Assembly (NCBI RefSeq): GCF_015689335.1
Contig: NZ_CP065053.1
Span: 7,130,001-7,194,000, forward strand
Direction of reading: 5' to 3'
DNA: 64,000 bases
Source of the DNA: Massilia antarctica
GTDB lineage: Bacteria > Pseudomonadota > Gammaproteobacteria > Burkholderiales > Burkholderiaceae_D
Part shown: positions 15,768 to 24,617 of the stretch, in pieces
How the letters are laid out: every line of letters begins with the position of its first letter
Numbering within the stretch: position 1 is the first letter of the stretch
Position numbers and translations under genes: made by a program
The notes under the pieces: generated by a model
What the model was told of the DNA's origin: nothing
The model's database searches: none
Seen by the model: only the letters and a program-made list of their open reading frames with translations

Positions 15768-16856
15768 TTACGTGAAGCGGTTCGCCCAGGCGGGGATCGC
15801 CGCCTGCCAGAACGCGCTGACCGAGTCTGCCGGCGCGAGCTGCAGTTGCAGGAACGCGGCGGCGGTCTGCAGCGCGCTCAGGGCTTGAGCTTCGCTGTCG
15901 GGGGCTAGCGCCAGCGCGCCCGTTTGCTTGGACAGCTTTTCGCCTTCCGCATTGCGCACGACCGGCACATGCAGATAGCGCGGGGTAGGCACGCCCAGCA
16001 GTTGCTGCAGATAGATCTGGCGCGGCGTCGAATCGATCAGGTCGGCGCCGCGCACGATATCGGTGACGCCCTGTTCCGCGTCATCGACGACGACGGCAAG
16101 CTGGTAGGCCCAGAAGCCGTCGGCGCGCTTGAGCACGAAGTCGCCCGACTCGGTTGCCAGATGCTGCACCACGCGGCCGGCTGCGCGGTCGGTAAACGCA
16201 ATCAGGCCGGCATCATCGCCTGTCGCGCCGGGACTGCTGGCTGTGTTGACGGAACTACTGGCCGTGGTCGGGAGACAACTGGCCATGGTGACGGAACCAG
16301 CGGCCGAGTTGACTGCACTAGCGGCCATGGTGACGGCACTACCGGCCGAGTTGACTGCACCAGTGGCCGTGGTGACGGAACTACTGGCCGGGGTGGCAGG
16401 ATTTCCAATGCGGACGCCCGCGTCGGGCACCCGCACGCGCAGGCTGCGCATGGTCTTGCCTGGCGCCAGGCCGTGACGGCAAGTGCCGGGATAAATGGCC
16501 GAGCCATCGGGCGCAGTGCCGAGGCGGGAATCGGCGATTTCGCGGCGGTTGCAGCCGCAGGGATAGACGTGGGCGCCGAGTTTGTCGGCGGCCCCCTGGT
16601 ACAGCTGTTTGCGCTGGCTCTGCCAGACCACGTCGCCATCCCAGTCCATGCGCAGGGTGCGCAGCAGCGCCAGCATGGCCTCGGCGGCGCCCGGCACCTT
16701 GCGGCCTTCGTCCACATCTTCGATCCGCACCAGCCAGTGGCCGCGATGGGCCTTGGCATCCAGGTAGCTTGCCATGGCCGCTACCAAGGATCCCTGGTGC
16801 AGCGGACCGCTGGGCGATGGCGCGAAGCGGCCAATATAGTGGGTTCGGTTCTGCAC
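15768..16856 (-). CDS. gluQ: Glutamyl-Q tRNA(Asp) synthetase with heptad-repeat insertion
   Basis: This enzyme charges glutamate onto queuosine at the wobble position of tRNA(Asp). The class I signatures PSGPLHQG (residues 14-22, HIGH type) and KLSKQTG (KMSKS type) are intact, as are the zinc-site cysteines CGC (100-102) and YPGTC (122-126). The product has 362 residues, against about 290-300 in the family. The excess is an Ala/Ser/Thr/Val-rich insertion at about 152-216, made of seven-residue repeats between RVRVPDAGVRI and LIAFTDRAAGR. Both flanks are conserved and in frame, so the enzyme is probably active with a flexible loop. The repeat is listed separately at 16237-16404. Confidence 0.92.
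   Translation of the reverse strand: MQNRTHYIGRFAPSPSGPLHQGSLVAAMASYLDAKAHRGHWLVRIEDVDEGRKVPGAAEAMLALLRTLRMDWDGDVVWQSQRKQLYQGAADKLGAHVYPCGCNRREIADSRLGTAPDGSAIYPGTCRHGLAPGKTMRSLRVRVPDAGVRIGNPATPASSSVTTATGAVNSAGSAVTMAASAVNSAAGSVTMASCLPTTASSSVNTASSPGATGDDAGLIAFTDRAAGRVVQHLATESGDFVLKRADGFWAYQLAVVVDDAEQGVTDIVRGADLIDSTPRQIYLQQLLGVPTPRYLHVPVVRNAEGEKLSKQTGALALAPDSEAQALSALQTAAAFLQLQLAPADSVSAFWQAAIPAWANRFT
16237..16404 (-). repeat. Eight-copy 21-base imperfect tandem repeat inside gluQ
   Basis: Eight consecutive 21-base units of the pattern ctggccgtggtgacggaacta can be laid end to end (for example 16279-16299, 16321-16341, 16363-16383). They encode heptads such as SSVTTAT, GAVNSAG, SAVTMAA, SAVNSAA and GSVTMAS on the minus strand. 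The unit is a multiple of three, so copy-number change would not shift the frame. Confidence 0.9.
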
Positions 16857-16876
16857 GTGTGGCTTTTCGCTGGGCC

Positions 16877-17374
16877 TTATTTCACGGATGGAGCCGCTTC
16901 GAATTCCTTGATCGTTTTAGTGACCTTGTCCGCCACCGGATTGGGAACGGCGATGGACAGTTGATAATGCTCGATCTCGAATCCCTTGTCCGTCTTGCGC
17001 ATCACGCCGCTGGCCTGGCACACGCCCATCTGGGTATCGAGCAGCTCGTCGAACCAGATGAAGTTCTTGTCCTCGGACATATATACATTGCGCTTCGTGG
17101 CTTTGAAAGACCACGCCTTGCCCTTGTCGAAGAATCGTTTGGCCCAGGCCTTGAACTGGTCACGGTTCCACAGCTCGGTCTTGTCGGTGCCGATATACAC
17201 GCCATTGTTCGCCATCTTGTCGAAATAGGCTGGACGGGCATGCGCGGCGTCGTCGTGCCATTCGTCGATAAAGGCATTGATCTGCCTGGTATAGGGTGCG
17301 GCGGGGTCGGACGCTTGCGCAAACGCCCCCAGGCAGAACATGAACAGGATGCAGGCCAGCAGTGTTTTCTTCAT
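16877..17374 (-). CDS. Secreted NTF2-like (SnoaL/DUF4440 type) protein
   Basis: The product has 165 residues. A signal peptide ending at LGAFAQA precedes a compact alpha-beta domain starting YTRQINAFIDEWHDDAAHA and containing NNGVYIGTDKTELWNRDQF, the pattern of NTF2-like proteins. Such domains bind small ligands or act as enzymes; no specific role can be given. It follows the gluQ start by 20 bases on the same strand, so it may be transcribed ahead of gluQ. The ATG at 17374 has an AGGAGC-like upstream context on the minus strand. Confidence 0.7.
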   Translation of the reverse strand: MKKTLLACILFMFCLGAFAQASDPAAPYTRQINAFIDEWHDDAAHARPAYFDKMANNGVYIGTDKTELWNRDQFKAWAKRFFDKGKAWSFKATKRNVYMSEDKNFIWFDELLDTQMGVCQASGVMRKTDKGFEIEHYQLSIAVPNPVADKVTKTIKEFEAAPSVK

Positions 17375-17773
17375 TCTGACTTTCCAGGAGCAATAGGCGG
17401 GATGAGACGCGATTGTACACGCACCGGCGTGACGCTGGCACCGCCAATACCCTGCGCGCGGTCATGCATGGATATTATCTTTTATTAACGCAGGCAATCT
17501 AATATTCCATCACCGGCATCATCGTATATGTTTTTACCCTGGCTAAAACAAACATCCTATTATTACCGGCATATGAACAGCGGATAAATTCCCCGATAAT
17601 CATTTTTTATCGCCGAAATGAGCACCGCAATCGATTTCATCGCCGGAATAATGTGGTATCGTTAAATCAGCTGATATGAAAATCAGCCGAAACAGACGAT
17701 CTTCCTTTTTGCATTATCAACACGCCCACATGCCTCCTGCACCCAGGGCGGTATTCATTCCGAGGACTTGCAG
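17375..17773. other. AT-rich intergenic region
   Basis: About 400 bases separate the divergent NTF2-like and secreted-protein genes. The region is much more AT-rich than its surroundings and probably contains both promoters. Near 17665-17690 there are two copies of ATCAGC around GATATGAAA (AATCAGCTGATATG and AAATCAGCCG), a possible regulator site. I find no coding sequence in it. Confidence 0.45.
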
Positions 17774-19162
17774 ATGAAATTACTTGTAGCTGTTGGAACA
17801 CTGGCGCTGGCGTCCGTGACGCAGGCGTACGCGCAGACCGTACCCACGGTGACCTTTGGCACCTACCAAAAACCCTTTGCCGCCGATTCGCTCTGGAATT
17901 CCTATCCGGTCAATCCGGTATTCGACACCTGGGAAATCCCGGCTACCACATTCAATCCGGCGATTCAAGGCGGCGCTTACTCATCCGGCATCTTCGAGGC
18001 GAAAGCCACCGACGCGCCGATGCTGATTTACCCGATCGCCGGCAAGACCGGCGTGGTCGATACCGACACCGAAATGTCGACCCCGACCTACACGATTCCC
18101 CATTGGCCGGCGAACACCGTCCCCTCGACGAGCGGCGACGGCCATGCCGATATCATCGATGCCAGCCTGAACCGGATCTATTCGTTTTCCAACCTGAAGA
18201 AAAACACTGAAGGCAAATGGACCGCGACCAGGGTGTCGTGGACGCCTTTGAATGGCACCGGCTGGGGCGACCCGGCCCATTACTATCAGGGCGCGCGCGC
18301 GGCCGGCCCTGCGCCGACCGGCGGCATGATCCGCAGCGCCGAGGCAATCGATACCAAACCCCTGTTCGAGCACGCCCTGTCGATGTCGCTCGATTTCACG
18401 GGCTTGCTGGCCGGGGCCGACCGCTATACCTATCCGGCCACGGCAGCCGATACCCCGATCGCGAACAAGCCCAATACCGGCCGGATTCCCGAGGGCGCGC
18501 GCGTCATGCTGCCGCCTAATTTCGACCTGAGCAAGATCACCGATGCGCGCCTGCTGAAGGTCGCCAGGACCTTGATGAAATACGGCGCCTATGTCGTCGA
18601 CCGCAACGACAATACGCCGTTCGCGATCTACGTGGAAATTGGCGCGCCGTGGGCGGCCTCGCCCGCCGACCAGCTCAACCTGGTGCGCAAGTCGCTGCGC
18701 CGGGTGCTCGGGCAGAGCGGCCACATCGACGGCAACGGCAACCCGCGCGTGCCGGAAACGCATGTGAACCTGCTCTCGCTGCGTGGCGCCTGGACCCTGA
18801 TCGACGGCGTCGGCTCGCAAGGTGTGTACGATACCTTCAGCCAGTCCGTGGTGTGGGGCACGACCACGACACGGCCGATGACCCAGATTAACTACTCGAA
18901 CTGGGGCCTGGGCCGCGTTGCGAACAAGTTCCCTACCGCGCCCAAGCGCTACAAGCTGTCGGTCGCATCGACTGGCGGCACTACCATGAGCATGACGATG
19001 CAAGTGGGCACGGTCCAGACCACGACTGCGCAACTGGGTAATGGCCAGAGCCAGACGGTGGTATGGCCCGATAAAGCGACTGCCTTCTTCACTGCCAAAA
19101 AACCGGTGGGCGGACCTGCGAGCCTGAAGGCAAGCCTGGTCGAACTGTCGGCAGGCGAGTAA
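17774..19162 (+). CDS. Secreted protein of unknown function
   Basis: The protein has 462 residues with a signal peptide (MKLLVAVGTLALASVTQAYA), so it is exported. The mature part is rich in Trp, Tyr, Pro and Thr, with motifs such as KPFAADSLWNSYPVNPVFD near its start and RNDNTPFAIYVEIGAPW about two-thirds along. The C-terminal 90 residues are a Thr/Ser-rich beta-type domain (RYKLSVASTGGTTMSMTMQ). I do not recognise the family; an extracellular carbohydrate-related or surface protein is possible. Composition and length suggest a real, stable protein. GAGGACTTGCAG precedes the ATG. A strong terminator follows at 19181. Confidence 0.6.
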   Translation: MKLLVAVGTLALASVTQAYAQTVPTVTFGTYQKPFAADSLWNSYPVNPVFDTWEIPATTFNPAIQGGAYSSGIFEAKATDAPMLIYPIAGKTGVVDTDTEMSTPTYTIPHWPANTVPSTSGDGHADIIDASLNRIYSFSNLKKNTEGKWTATRVSWTPLNGTGWGDPAHYYQGARAAGPAPTGGMIRSAEAIDTKPLFEHALSMSLDFTGLLAGADRYTYPATAADTPIANKPNTGRIPEGARVMLPPNFDLSKITDARLLKVARTLMKYGAYVVDRNDNTPFAIYVEIGAPWAASPADQLNLVRKSLRRVLGQSGHIDGNGNPRVPETHVNLLSLRGAWTLIDGVGSQGVYDTFSQSVVWGTTTTRPMTQINYSNWGLGRVANKFPTAPKRYKLSVASTGGTTMSMTMQVGTVQTTTAQLGNGQSQTVVWPDKATAFFTAKKPVGGPASLKASLVELSAGE

Positions 19163-19180
19163 TCAAGCTGGCAGGACAAT

Positions 19181-19209
19181 AAAAAAGCGAGCCAGCGGCT
19201 CGCTTTTTT
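19181..19209 (+). terminator. Bidirectional rho-independent terminator
   Basis: Perfect arms AAAAAAGCGAGCC (19181-19193) and GGCTCGCTTTTTT (19197-19209) surround the loop AGC. Poly-A on one side and poly-T on the other allow termination from both the secreted-protein gene (plus) and gltA (minus). Confidence 0.9.
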
Positions 19210-19228
19210 TAATGGCAAGGCGCTTCGA

Positions 19229-20530
19229 TCAGCGCTTGTCCATCGGCTTGACGTCGCGCGTCGGCGAACCGATGAACAGCTGGCGTGGACGGCCGATCTT
19301 TTGCTCTGGATCGGAAATCATTTCGTTCCATTGCGCGATCCAGCCGATGGTGCGCGCCATCGCGAAGATACCGGTGAACAGCGACACCGGAATGCCCAGC
19401 GCCGATTGCACGATGCCCGAGTAGAAGTCGACGTTCGGGTACAGCTTGCGCGACACGAAGTAGTCGTCTTCCAGCGCGATTTTTTCCAGGGCCATGGCCA
19501 GTTTGAACAGCGGGTCGTCCTGCAGGCCCAGCTCTTCCAGCACTTCGTAGCAGGTTTCGCGCATCAGCTTGGCGCGCGGGTCGAAGTTCTTGTACACGCG
19601 GTGACCGAAACCCATCAGCTTGACGCCGGAATTCTTGTCTTTCACTTTTTCGATGAAAGCAGGAATGTTCTCGACCGTGCCGATTTCTTTCAGCATGTTC
19701 AGTGCGGCTTCGTTCGCACCACCGTGCGCCGGGCCCCACAGGCAGGCGATGCCGGCGGCGATACAGGCGAACGGATTGGCGCCCGAGGAACCGGCCAGGC
19801 GAACGGTCGAGGTCGATGCGTTTTGCTCGTGGTCCGCGTGCAGGATCAGGATGCGGTCGAGTGCGCGCACCAGCACGTCGTTGACGACGTATTCTTCGCA
19901 CGGATTGCCGAACATCATGCGCATGAAGTTGGCGCTGTACGACAGGTCGTTGCGTGGGTACACGAACGGCTGGCCGATCGAGTATTTGTACGACATCGCG
20001 ACCAGGGTCGGCATCTTGGCGATCAGGCGGATGGCCGATACTTCGCGGTGATGCGGATCGTTGATGTCGAGCGAGTCGTGGTAGAACGAGGCCAGCGCGC
20101 CGACCGTGCCGACCAGCACCGACATCGGGTGGGCGTCACGGCGGAAGCCGCGGAAGAAGAATTGCATCTGCTCGTGCACCATGGTGTGCTTGGTGACGGT
20201 GTCGCTGAACTTCAGGTTTTCTTCCTTGTTCGGCAGTTCGCCGTTCAGCAGCAGGAAGCAGGTTTCCAGGAAGTCGCAATTGACAGCCAGCTGCTCGATC
20301 GGGTAACCGCGGTACAGCAGTTCGCCCTTGTCGCCATCGATGTAGGTGATGCTCGAGTTGCAGGCGGCGGTCGACATGAAGCCCGGGTCGTAGGTGAATT
20401 TGCCGGTCTGGGCGTACAGCTTGCGGATGTCGATGACGTCCGGGCCAACGGTGCCCTTGTAAATCGGCATGTCGATGGGCGTGCTGCCATCGGAAAACGA
20501 CAGGGTGGCTTTGGTATCAGAGATGTTCAT
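19229..20530 (-). CDS. gltA: Citrate synthase (type II)
   Basis: This 433-residue enzyme condenses oxaloacetate and acetyl-CoA to citrate, the entry step of the TCA cycle. The catalytic triad is in place: H269 ([10 protein letters not shown]), H310 ([14 protein letters not shown]) and D368 (PNVDFYSG). Its length and N-terminal extension match the Gram-negative NADH-sensitive hexameric type. It lies downstream of sdhE on the same strand with a 94-base gap, and ends at the bidirectional terminator. A stretch of AAGGAAG precedes the ATG. Confidence 0.97.
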   Translation of the reverse strand: MNISDTKATLSFSDGSTPIDMPIYKGTVGPDVIDIRKLYAQTGKFTYDPGFMSTAACNSSITYIDGDKGELLYRGYPIEQLAVNCDFLETCFLLLNGELPNKEENLKFSDTVTKHTMVHEQMQFFFRGFRRDAHPMSVLVGTVGALASFYHDSLDINDPHHREVSAIRLIAKMPTLVAMSYKYSIGQPFVYPRNDLSYSANFMRMMFGNPCEEYVVNDVLVRALDRILILHADHEQNASTSTVRLAGSSGANPFACIAAGIACLWGPAHGGANEAALNMLKEIGTVENIPAFIEKVKDKNSGVKLMGFGHRVYKNFDPRAKLMRETCYEVLEELGLQDDPLFKLAMALEKIALEDDYFVSRKLYPNVDFYSGIVQSALGIPVSLFTGIFAMARTIGWIAQWNEMISDPEQKIGRPRQLFIGSPTRDVKPMDKR

Positions 20531-20624
20531 GGCACTTCCTTCTTGGGAGGTGAGGTCTACAAAATAAAAATTACGAAACTCGTCGGGCTATGCCACGGGC
20601 TTTCGCCACGGGCCGTTGCCACGC

Positions 20625-20891
20625 TTACGCTTGCCGCAGGCGCGCCAGCAAGGCGCGCACATGCGGCAAGTCGACTTCACCTTCGGGCTCCTTGCGCGCC
20701 AGGAGCAGGTCCATCAGCGGATTGTCCGCCAGATCGAGCAGCCGGGTCAGCGCGTCGACTTCGTCATCGGTCATCCCTTCCTCATGCGCGTCAAGGAAGC
20801 GCGTGAGGATCAGGTCGTTTTCGAGCAAACCCCGGCGGCTGCGCCAGCGCAGTCGCGAGCGGTTGGCCGGGTCGGATTGGTGCGTATTCAC
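20625..20891 (-). CDS. sdhE: Succinate dehydrogenase flavinylation factor (FAD assembly factor 2)
   Basis: This 88-residue cytoplasmic protein belongs to the SdhE/Sdh5/YgfY family that promotes covalent FAD attachment to SdhA. The signature R-G-x-x-E is seen at residues 20-24 (RRGLLENDLIL), followed by the helical bundle (DEVDALTRLLDLADNPLMDL). It lies between sdhB and gltA on the same strand, which fits its function. A stem-loop at 21021-21083 separates it from sdhB, so it and gltA may have a promoter in 20892-21020. Confidence 0.93.
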   Translation of the reverse strand: MNTHQSDPANRSRLRWRSRRGLLENDLILTRFLDAHEEGMTDDEVDALTRLLDLADNPLMDLLLARKEPEGEVDLPHVRALLARLRQA

Positions 20892-21020
20892 TCTAGAGTC
20901 CGTCGTTGGGTCAACACTATACTCCGCCTGCCGGATTTCGGCAGTACGGTACTTTTACTGTATTGCTTGCAACAATTCACCACACCAGACCATACCTGAC
21001 GGCATGCAAATCCGTCCCGG

Positions 21021-21083
21021 ATGGCAAGCGGGCGCGACGCGGACAAGCATGTCCGCGCCGCGCCCGCCATGGCGGCTTGCCAT
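21021..21083 (-). terminator. Compound stem-loop after sdhB
   Basis: An outer stem ATGGCAAGC (21021-21029) / GCTTGCCAT (21075-21083) encloses GC-rich pairing and an inner perfect stem CGCGGACA (21038-21045) / TGTCCGCG (21050-21057) with loop AGCA. It begins seven bases after the sdhB stop codon on the minus strand. No T run follows, so it may act as a 3' stabiliser or Rho-dependent end. Confidence 0.6.
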
Positions 21084-21089
21084 GCTGCC

Positions 21090-21800
21090 TTAGACGGCGC
21101 GGCGAACCATCAATTCCTTGATCTTGCCGATGGCCTTGTTCGGGTTCAGCCCCTTCGGGCACACGTCCACGCAATTCATGATCGAGTGGCAGCGGAACAG
21201 GCGGTACGGGTCTTCCAGGTTGTCCAGGCGCGCGCCGGTGTCTTCGTCGCGGCTGTCGGCGATGAAGCGGTAGGCTTGCAAGAGGCCGGCAGGACCGACG
21301 AACTTGTCCGGATTCCACCAGAACGATGGGCACGACGTCGAGCAGCAGGCGCACAGGATGCACTCGTACAGGCCGTCGAGCTCTTCGCGCTCGGTCGGGG
21401 TTTGCAGGCGCTCTTTTTCAGGCGGGATCGAATCGTTCACCAGGTAAGGCTTGATCGAATCGTACTGCTTGAAAAACTGCGTCATGTCGACGATCAGGTC
21501 GCGGATGACCGGCAGGCCGGCCAGCGGACGCAGGACGATCGGCTGGGTCAGCTCGTTCAGGTTGGTGGTGCAAGCCAGGCCGTTCTTGCCGTTGATGTTC
21601 ATCGCGTCCGAACCGCACACGCCTTCACGGCAGGAGCGGCGCAGGCTCAGGGTATCGTCCACGTCCGACTTGATGCGCTGCAGGGCGTCGAGCAGCATCT
21701 TGTCGGTGTCTTGCAGCTCGACGGTCACGTCTTGCATGTACGGCTTGGCATCCTGGTCGGGATCGTAGCGGTAGATTTTCAGTTTTACGGTGCGTGTCAT
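21090..21800 (-). CDS. sdhB: Succinate dehydrogenase iron-sulfur subunit
   Basis: This 236-residue subunit transfers electrons from SdhA to quinone through three clusters. The [2Fe-2S] ligands are in CREGVCGSDAMNINGKNG with the later Cys of GLAC. The [4Fe-4S] and [3Fe-4S] sets are in CILCACCSTSCPSFW and CHSIMNCVDVCPKGLNP. It is the last gene of sdhCDAB, ten bases after sdhA. Confidence 0.97.
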   Translation of the reverse strand: MTRTVKLKIYRYDPDQDAKPYMQDVTVELQDTDKMLLDALQRIKSDVDDTLSLRRSCREGVCGSDAMNINGKNGLACTTNLNELTQPIVLRPLAGLPVIRDLIVDMTQFFKQYDSIKPYLVNDSIPPEKERLQTPTEREELDGLYECILCACCSTSCPSFWWNPDKFVGPAGLLQAYRFIADSRDEDTGARLDNLEDPYRLFRCHSIMNCVDVCPKGLNPNKAIGKIKELMVRRAV

Positions 21801-21809
21801 GTTCTGACC

Positions 21810-23588
21810 TTAGAAAGTACGTGGTTTCGGCTTGAAGGTATCGACCGTCAGCGGCTTGGTGATCACAGGCTTGTAATCGAGGCGGTTGCCTTCGGAGTAG
21901 AACAAGGTGTGCTTCATCCAGACTTCATCGTCGCGCGCAGGGTAGTCGCTGTGGGCGTGCGCGCCGCGCGATTCCTTGCGTGCCACGGCCGATGTGATGG
22001 TCGCTTTCGCCGTTTCAATGAGATTATCGAGTTCCAGCGCTTCGACGCGGGCGGTGTTGAACACCATCGACTTGTCCTTGAACGAGACGTGCTTGCGGCG
22101 CTCGTCGAGCACCATGATCTCTTTGTAGCCCTGGGTCAGCAGCTCGTCGGTACGGAACACGCCGCAGTATTTCTGCATCGTGGAGCGGATGTCGTTGGCC
22201 ACGCCCTGCACTTTTTCGGAACCGGTCGAGGTTTCCAGGCGGTTCATGCGCTCGAGCGCGAAGTCGGCCGCATCCTTCGGCAAAGGCTTGTTTTCCTTTT
22301 GCTTCAGGTTCGATGCCACCACGTGGTTGCCGGCCGCGCGGCCGAACACCAGCAGGTCGAGCAGCGAGTTGGTGCCGAGGCGGTTGGCGCCGTGCACCGA
22401 CACGCAGGCGCATTCGCCGATCGCGTACAGGCCGTTCACCACGGCGACCGGGTTGCCATCTTTCGGCGCGACGACCTGGCCGTGGATGTTGGTCGGAATG
22501 CCGCCCATCTGGTAGTGAATCGTCGGCACGACCGGAATCGGTTCCTTGGTGGCGTCGACGTTGGCGAACTTGTGGCCGATTTCGAGAATCGACGGCAGGC
22601 GCTTGGCGATGGTGTCGGCGCCGATGTGGCGCAGGTCCAGCAGCACGTGGTCCTTGTTCGGACCGCAGCCGCGGCCTTCCTTGATTTCCTGGTCCATCGA
22701 ACGCGACACGAAGTCGCGCGGCGCCAGGTCTTTCAGGGTCGGCGCGTAGCGCTCCATGAAGCGTTCGCCATTGCTGTTGATCAGGATACCGCCTTCGCCG
22801 CGCACGCCCTCGGTAATCAAGACACCCGCGCCGGACACGCCGGTCGGGTGGAACTGCCAGAATTCCATGTCTTGCAGCGGCAGGCCGGCGCGCGCCGCCA
22901 TGCCCATGCCGTCGCCGGTGTTAATGAAGGCATTGGTCGAGGCGGCGAAGATGCGCCCTGCCCCGCCGGTGGCGAAGATGGTGGTCTTCGCTTCCAGGAT
23001 CATGCATTCGCCGGTTTCCATTTCGAGCGCAACGACACCGACGCAATCGCCGTCGGCGTCGCGGATGATGTCGATCGCCATCCACTCGACGAAGAAGTGG
23101 GTGCGTGCGCGCACGTTACGCTGGTACAGGGTGTGCAGCAGTGCGTGGCCGGTACGGTCGGCCGCCGCGCAGGCGCGCTGGACCGGCTTTTCGCCGAAGT
23201 TGGCGGTGTGGCCGCCGAACGGACGCTGGTAAATCGTGCCATCCGGATTGCGGTCGAAAGGCATGCCGAAGTGTTCCAGTTCGTACACGACCTTCGGTGC
23301 TTCGCGGCACATGAATTCGATCGCATCCTGGTCGCCCAGGTAGTCGCCACCCTTGACGGTGTCGAACATATGCCAGTACCAGTCATCTTCCGACATATTG
23401 CCGAGGGACGCGCCGATGCCGCCCTGGGCCGCGACCGTGTGCGAACGGGTCGGGAAGACTTTCGACAGCACGGCAACGTTCAGGCCGGCTTCAGCCAGTT
23501 GCAGGGATGCGCGCATGCCCGAACCGCCGGCGCCGATGATGACCGCGTCGAAGCGGCGGGTAGGAAGTGCTTTTTTGATTGCTGCCAC
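21810..23588 (-). CDS. sdhA: Succinate dehydrogenase flavoprotein subunit
   Basis: The catalytic subunit oxidises succinate to fumarate at the cytoplasmic face of the inner membrane. It has 592 residues. The Rossmann motif AVIIGAGGSGMRASLQLA lies near the N-terminus, and the covalent-FAD histidine is in SHTVAAQGGIGASLGN. The active-site region HPTGVSGAGVLITEGVRGE is also intact. The start is a GTG at 23588 with GGAG nine bases upstream; the frame stays open further upstream, but that extension overlaps sdhD and is not part of the family. The gap to sdhD is two bases. Confidence 0.97.
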   Translation of the reverse strand: MAAIKKALPTRRFDAVIIGAGGSGMRASLQLAEAGLNVAVLSKVFPTRSHTVAAQGGIGASLGNMSEDDWYWHMFDTVKGGDYLGDQDAIEFMCREAPKVVYELEHFGMPFDRNPDGTIYQRPFGGHTANFGEKPVQRACAAADRTGHALLHTLYQRNVRARTHFFVEWMAIDIIRDADGDCVGVVALEMETGECMILEAKTTIFATGGAGRIFAASTNAFINTGDGMGMAARAGLPLQDMEFWQFHPTGVSGAGVLITEGVRGEGGILINSNGERFMERYAPTLKDLAPRDFVSRSMDQEIKEGRGCGPNKDHVLLDLRHIGADTIAKRLPSILEIGHKFANVDATKEPIPVVPTIHYQMGGIPTNIHGQVVAPKDGNPVAVVNGLYAIGECACVSVHGANRLGTNSLLDLLVFGRAAGNHVVASNLKQKENKPLPKDAADFALERMNRLETSTGSEKVQGVANDIRSTMQKYCGVFRTDELLTQGYKEIMVLDERRKHVSFKDKSMVFNTARVEALELDNLIETAKATITSAVARKESRGAHAHSDYPARDDEVWMKHTLFYSEGNRLDYKPVITKPLTVDTFKPKPRTF

Positions 23589-23590
23589 GA

Positions 23591-23956
23591 TTAAACGCTC
23601 CAGAGAATTTGTACAGTCCATGCGGCGCAGCCAATCAGCCACACGATGGTGGCCGCTTGCAGCGTCAGGCGCACGCCGACCGGTTTGATGTAATCCATCC
23701 AGACGTCGCGCATGCCGACCCAGGCGTGGTAGTACAGGCCGGCGAAGGTCACCAGGCTGAACAGCTTGAACCACTGCTGCGAGAACAGGTGGGACCAGCC
23801 TTCGTAGGTGAAGTTCTGGCCGGTCAGGAAGGAGATCAGCAGGGTGAAGGTGTACACGGCCATCACGACCGCGGTGAGGCGCTGGGCCATCCAATCCCTC
23901 AGGCCGTAGTGGGCGCCGACGACGAGGCGGTTACGTCCGACATTATTCTTTGCCAT
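23591..23956 (-). CDS. sdhD: Succinate dehydrogenase membrane anchor subunit
   Basis: This 121-residue hydrophobic subunit anchors SdhAB in the inner membrane and shares the heme b and quinone site with SdhC. Three transmembrane helices are visible (about residues 30-50, 62-84 and 92-115), and a histidine in YYHAWVGMRDVWMDYIKP is the likely heme ligand. The ATG at 23956 overlaps the stop of sdhC by one base (TGATG), showing translational coupling. A longer upstream open frame overlaps sdhC and is rejected. Confidence 0.93.
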   Translation of the reverse strand: MAKNNVGRNRLVVGAHYGLRDWMAQRLTAVVMAVYTFTLLISFLTGQNFTYEGWSHLFSQQWFKLFSLVTFAGLYYHAWVGMRDVWMDYIKPVGVRLTLQAATIVWLIGCAAWTVQILWSV

Positions 23957-24378
23957 CAAAACACTCCAAACAGTTTGAGACCAGCCAGTGCGGTCAGGAT
24001 CAGGCTGACAACGAGCACGCTGACAGCGCTCTGGCGCGAGGAATCTTTCTCGATGCCCATGTGCATGTCCATGAACAGGTGACGGAAACCGGCGCAGAAG
24101 TGGTGCATATACGCCCAAATCAGGCCCAGCAGGACCAGTTTGCACAGCGGATGCGAGAGGATGCCTTTGAAATAGTCGAACGACATTTCGGACTGGACGC
24201 TGTTCTGGAACAGATACAGCAGGAACGGCAGCATCAGGAAGATCGCCGCGCCGCTGATGCGGTGCAGGATCGACACATAGGCGCCAGGCGTCATATTGTA
24301 ATTCATCAAATCGGTAACATGAATGTTACGGATCTCGGGCCGTTCTTTTTTTGGAACTTCCTTCACGGCTTCGGACAT
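23956..24378 (-). CDS. sdhC: Succinate dehydrogenase cytochrome b556 subunit
   Basis: The first gene of the sdh operon encodes a 140-residue membrane subunit with three transmembrane helices. The family signature SILHRISGAAIFLMLP lies at about 35-50, and HHFCAGFRHLFMDMHMG contains the histidine expected to ligate heme b. A very strong ribosome site, GGGGAGG, lies seven bases before the ATG at 24378. The 239 bases upstream, up to the end of the GntR gene, should contain the operon promoter. Confidence 0.94.
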   Translation of the reverse strand: MSEAVKEVPKKERPEIRNIHVTDLMNYNMTPGAYVSILHRISGAAIFLMLPFLLYLFQNSVQSEMSFDYFKGILSHPLCKLVLLGLIWAYMHHFCAGFRHLFMDMHMGIEKDSSRQSAVSVLVVSLILTALAGLKLFGVF

Positions 24379-24617
24379 GGCAGTACCTCCCCTTAGACTA
24401 ACTAAATTGTAATGAACCCGCAATTTTCGCCCATTTTGCCCAAATGCACCAATATTCCTCTTGGGATTGGCATGTTCAGCAACAATATGGGCAGATGCAT
24501 GCTACTTTCTTATGATCAATGCATTTTAAACGGAACGGGCATTTTGTGCACCGCACCGTCGCACTGCGCACCCCTGAATCAAGGGTCAATCGCGGTTCGG
24601 CAACACTTGTCTTGAAA

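Noticed and set aside
16237..16404. CRISPR array inside gluQ
   Set aside because: The 21-base units are contiguous with no unique spacers and keep the reading frame, so this is a coding minisatellite.
21021..23594. Plus-strand open frame of 857 codons
   Set aside because: It lies opposite sdhB and sdhA and is explained by their GC-rich third codon positions.
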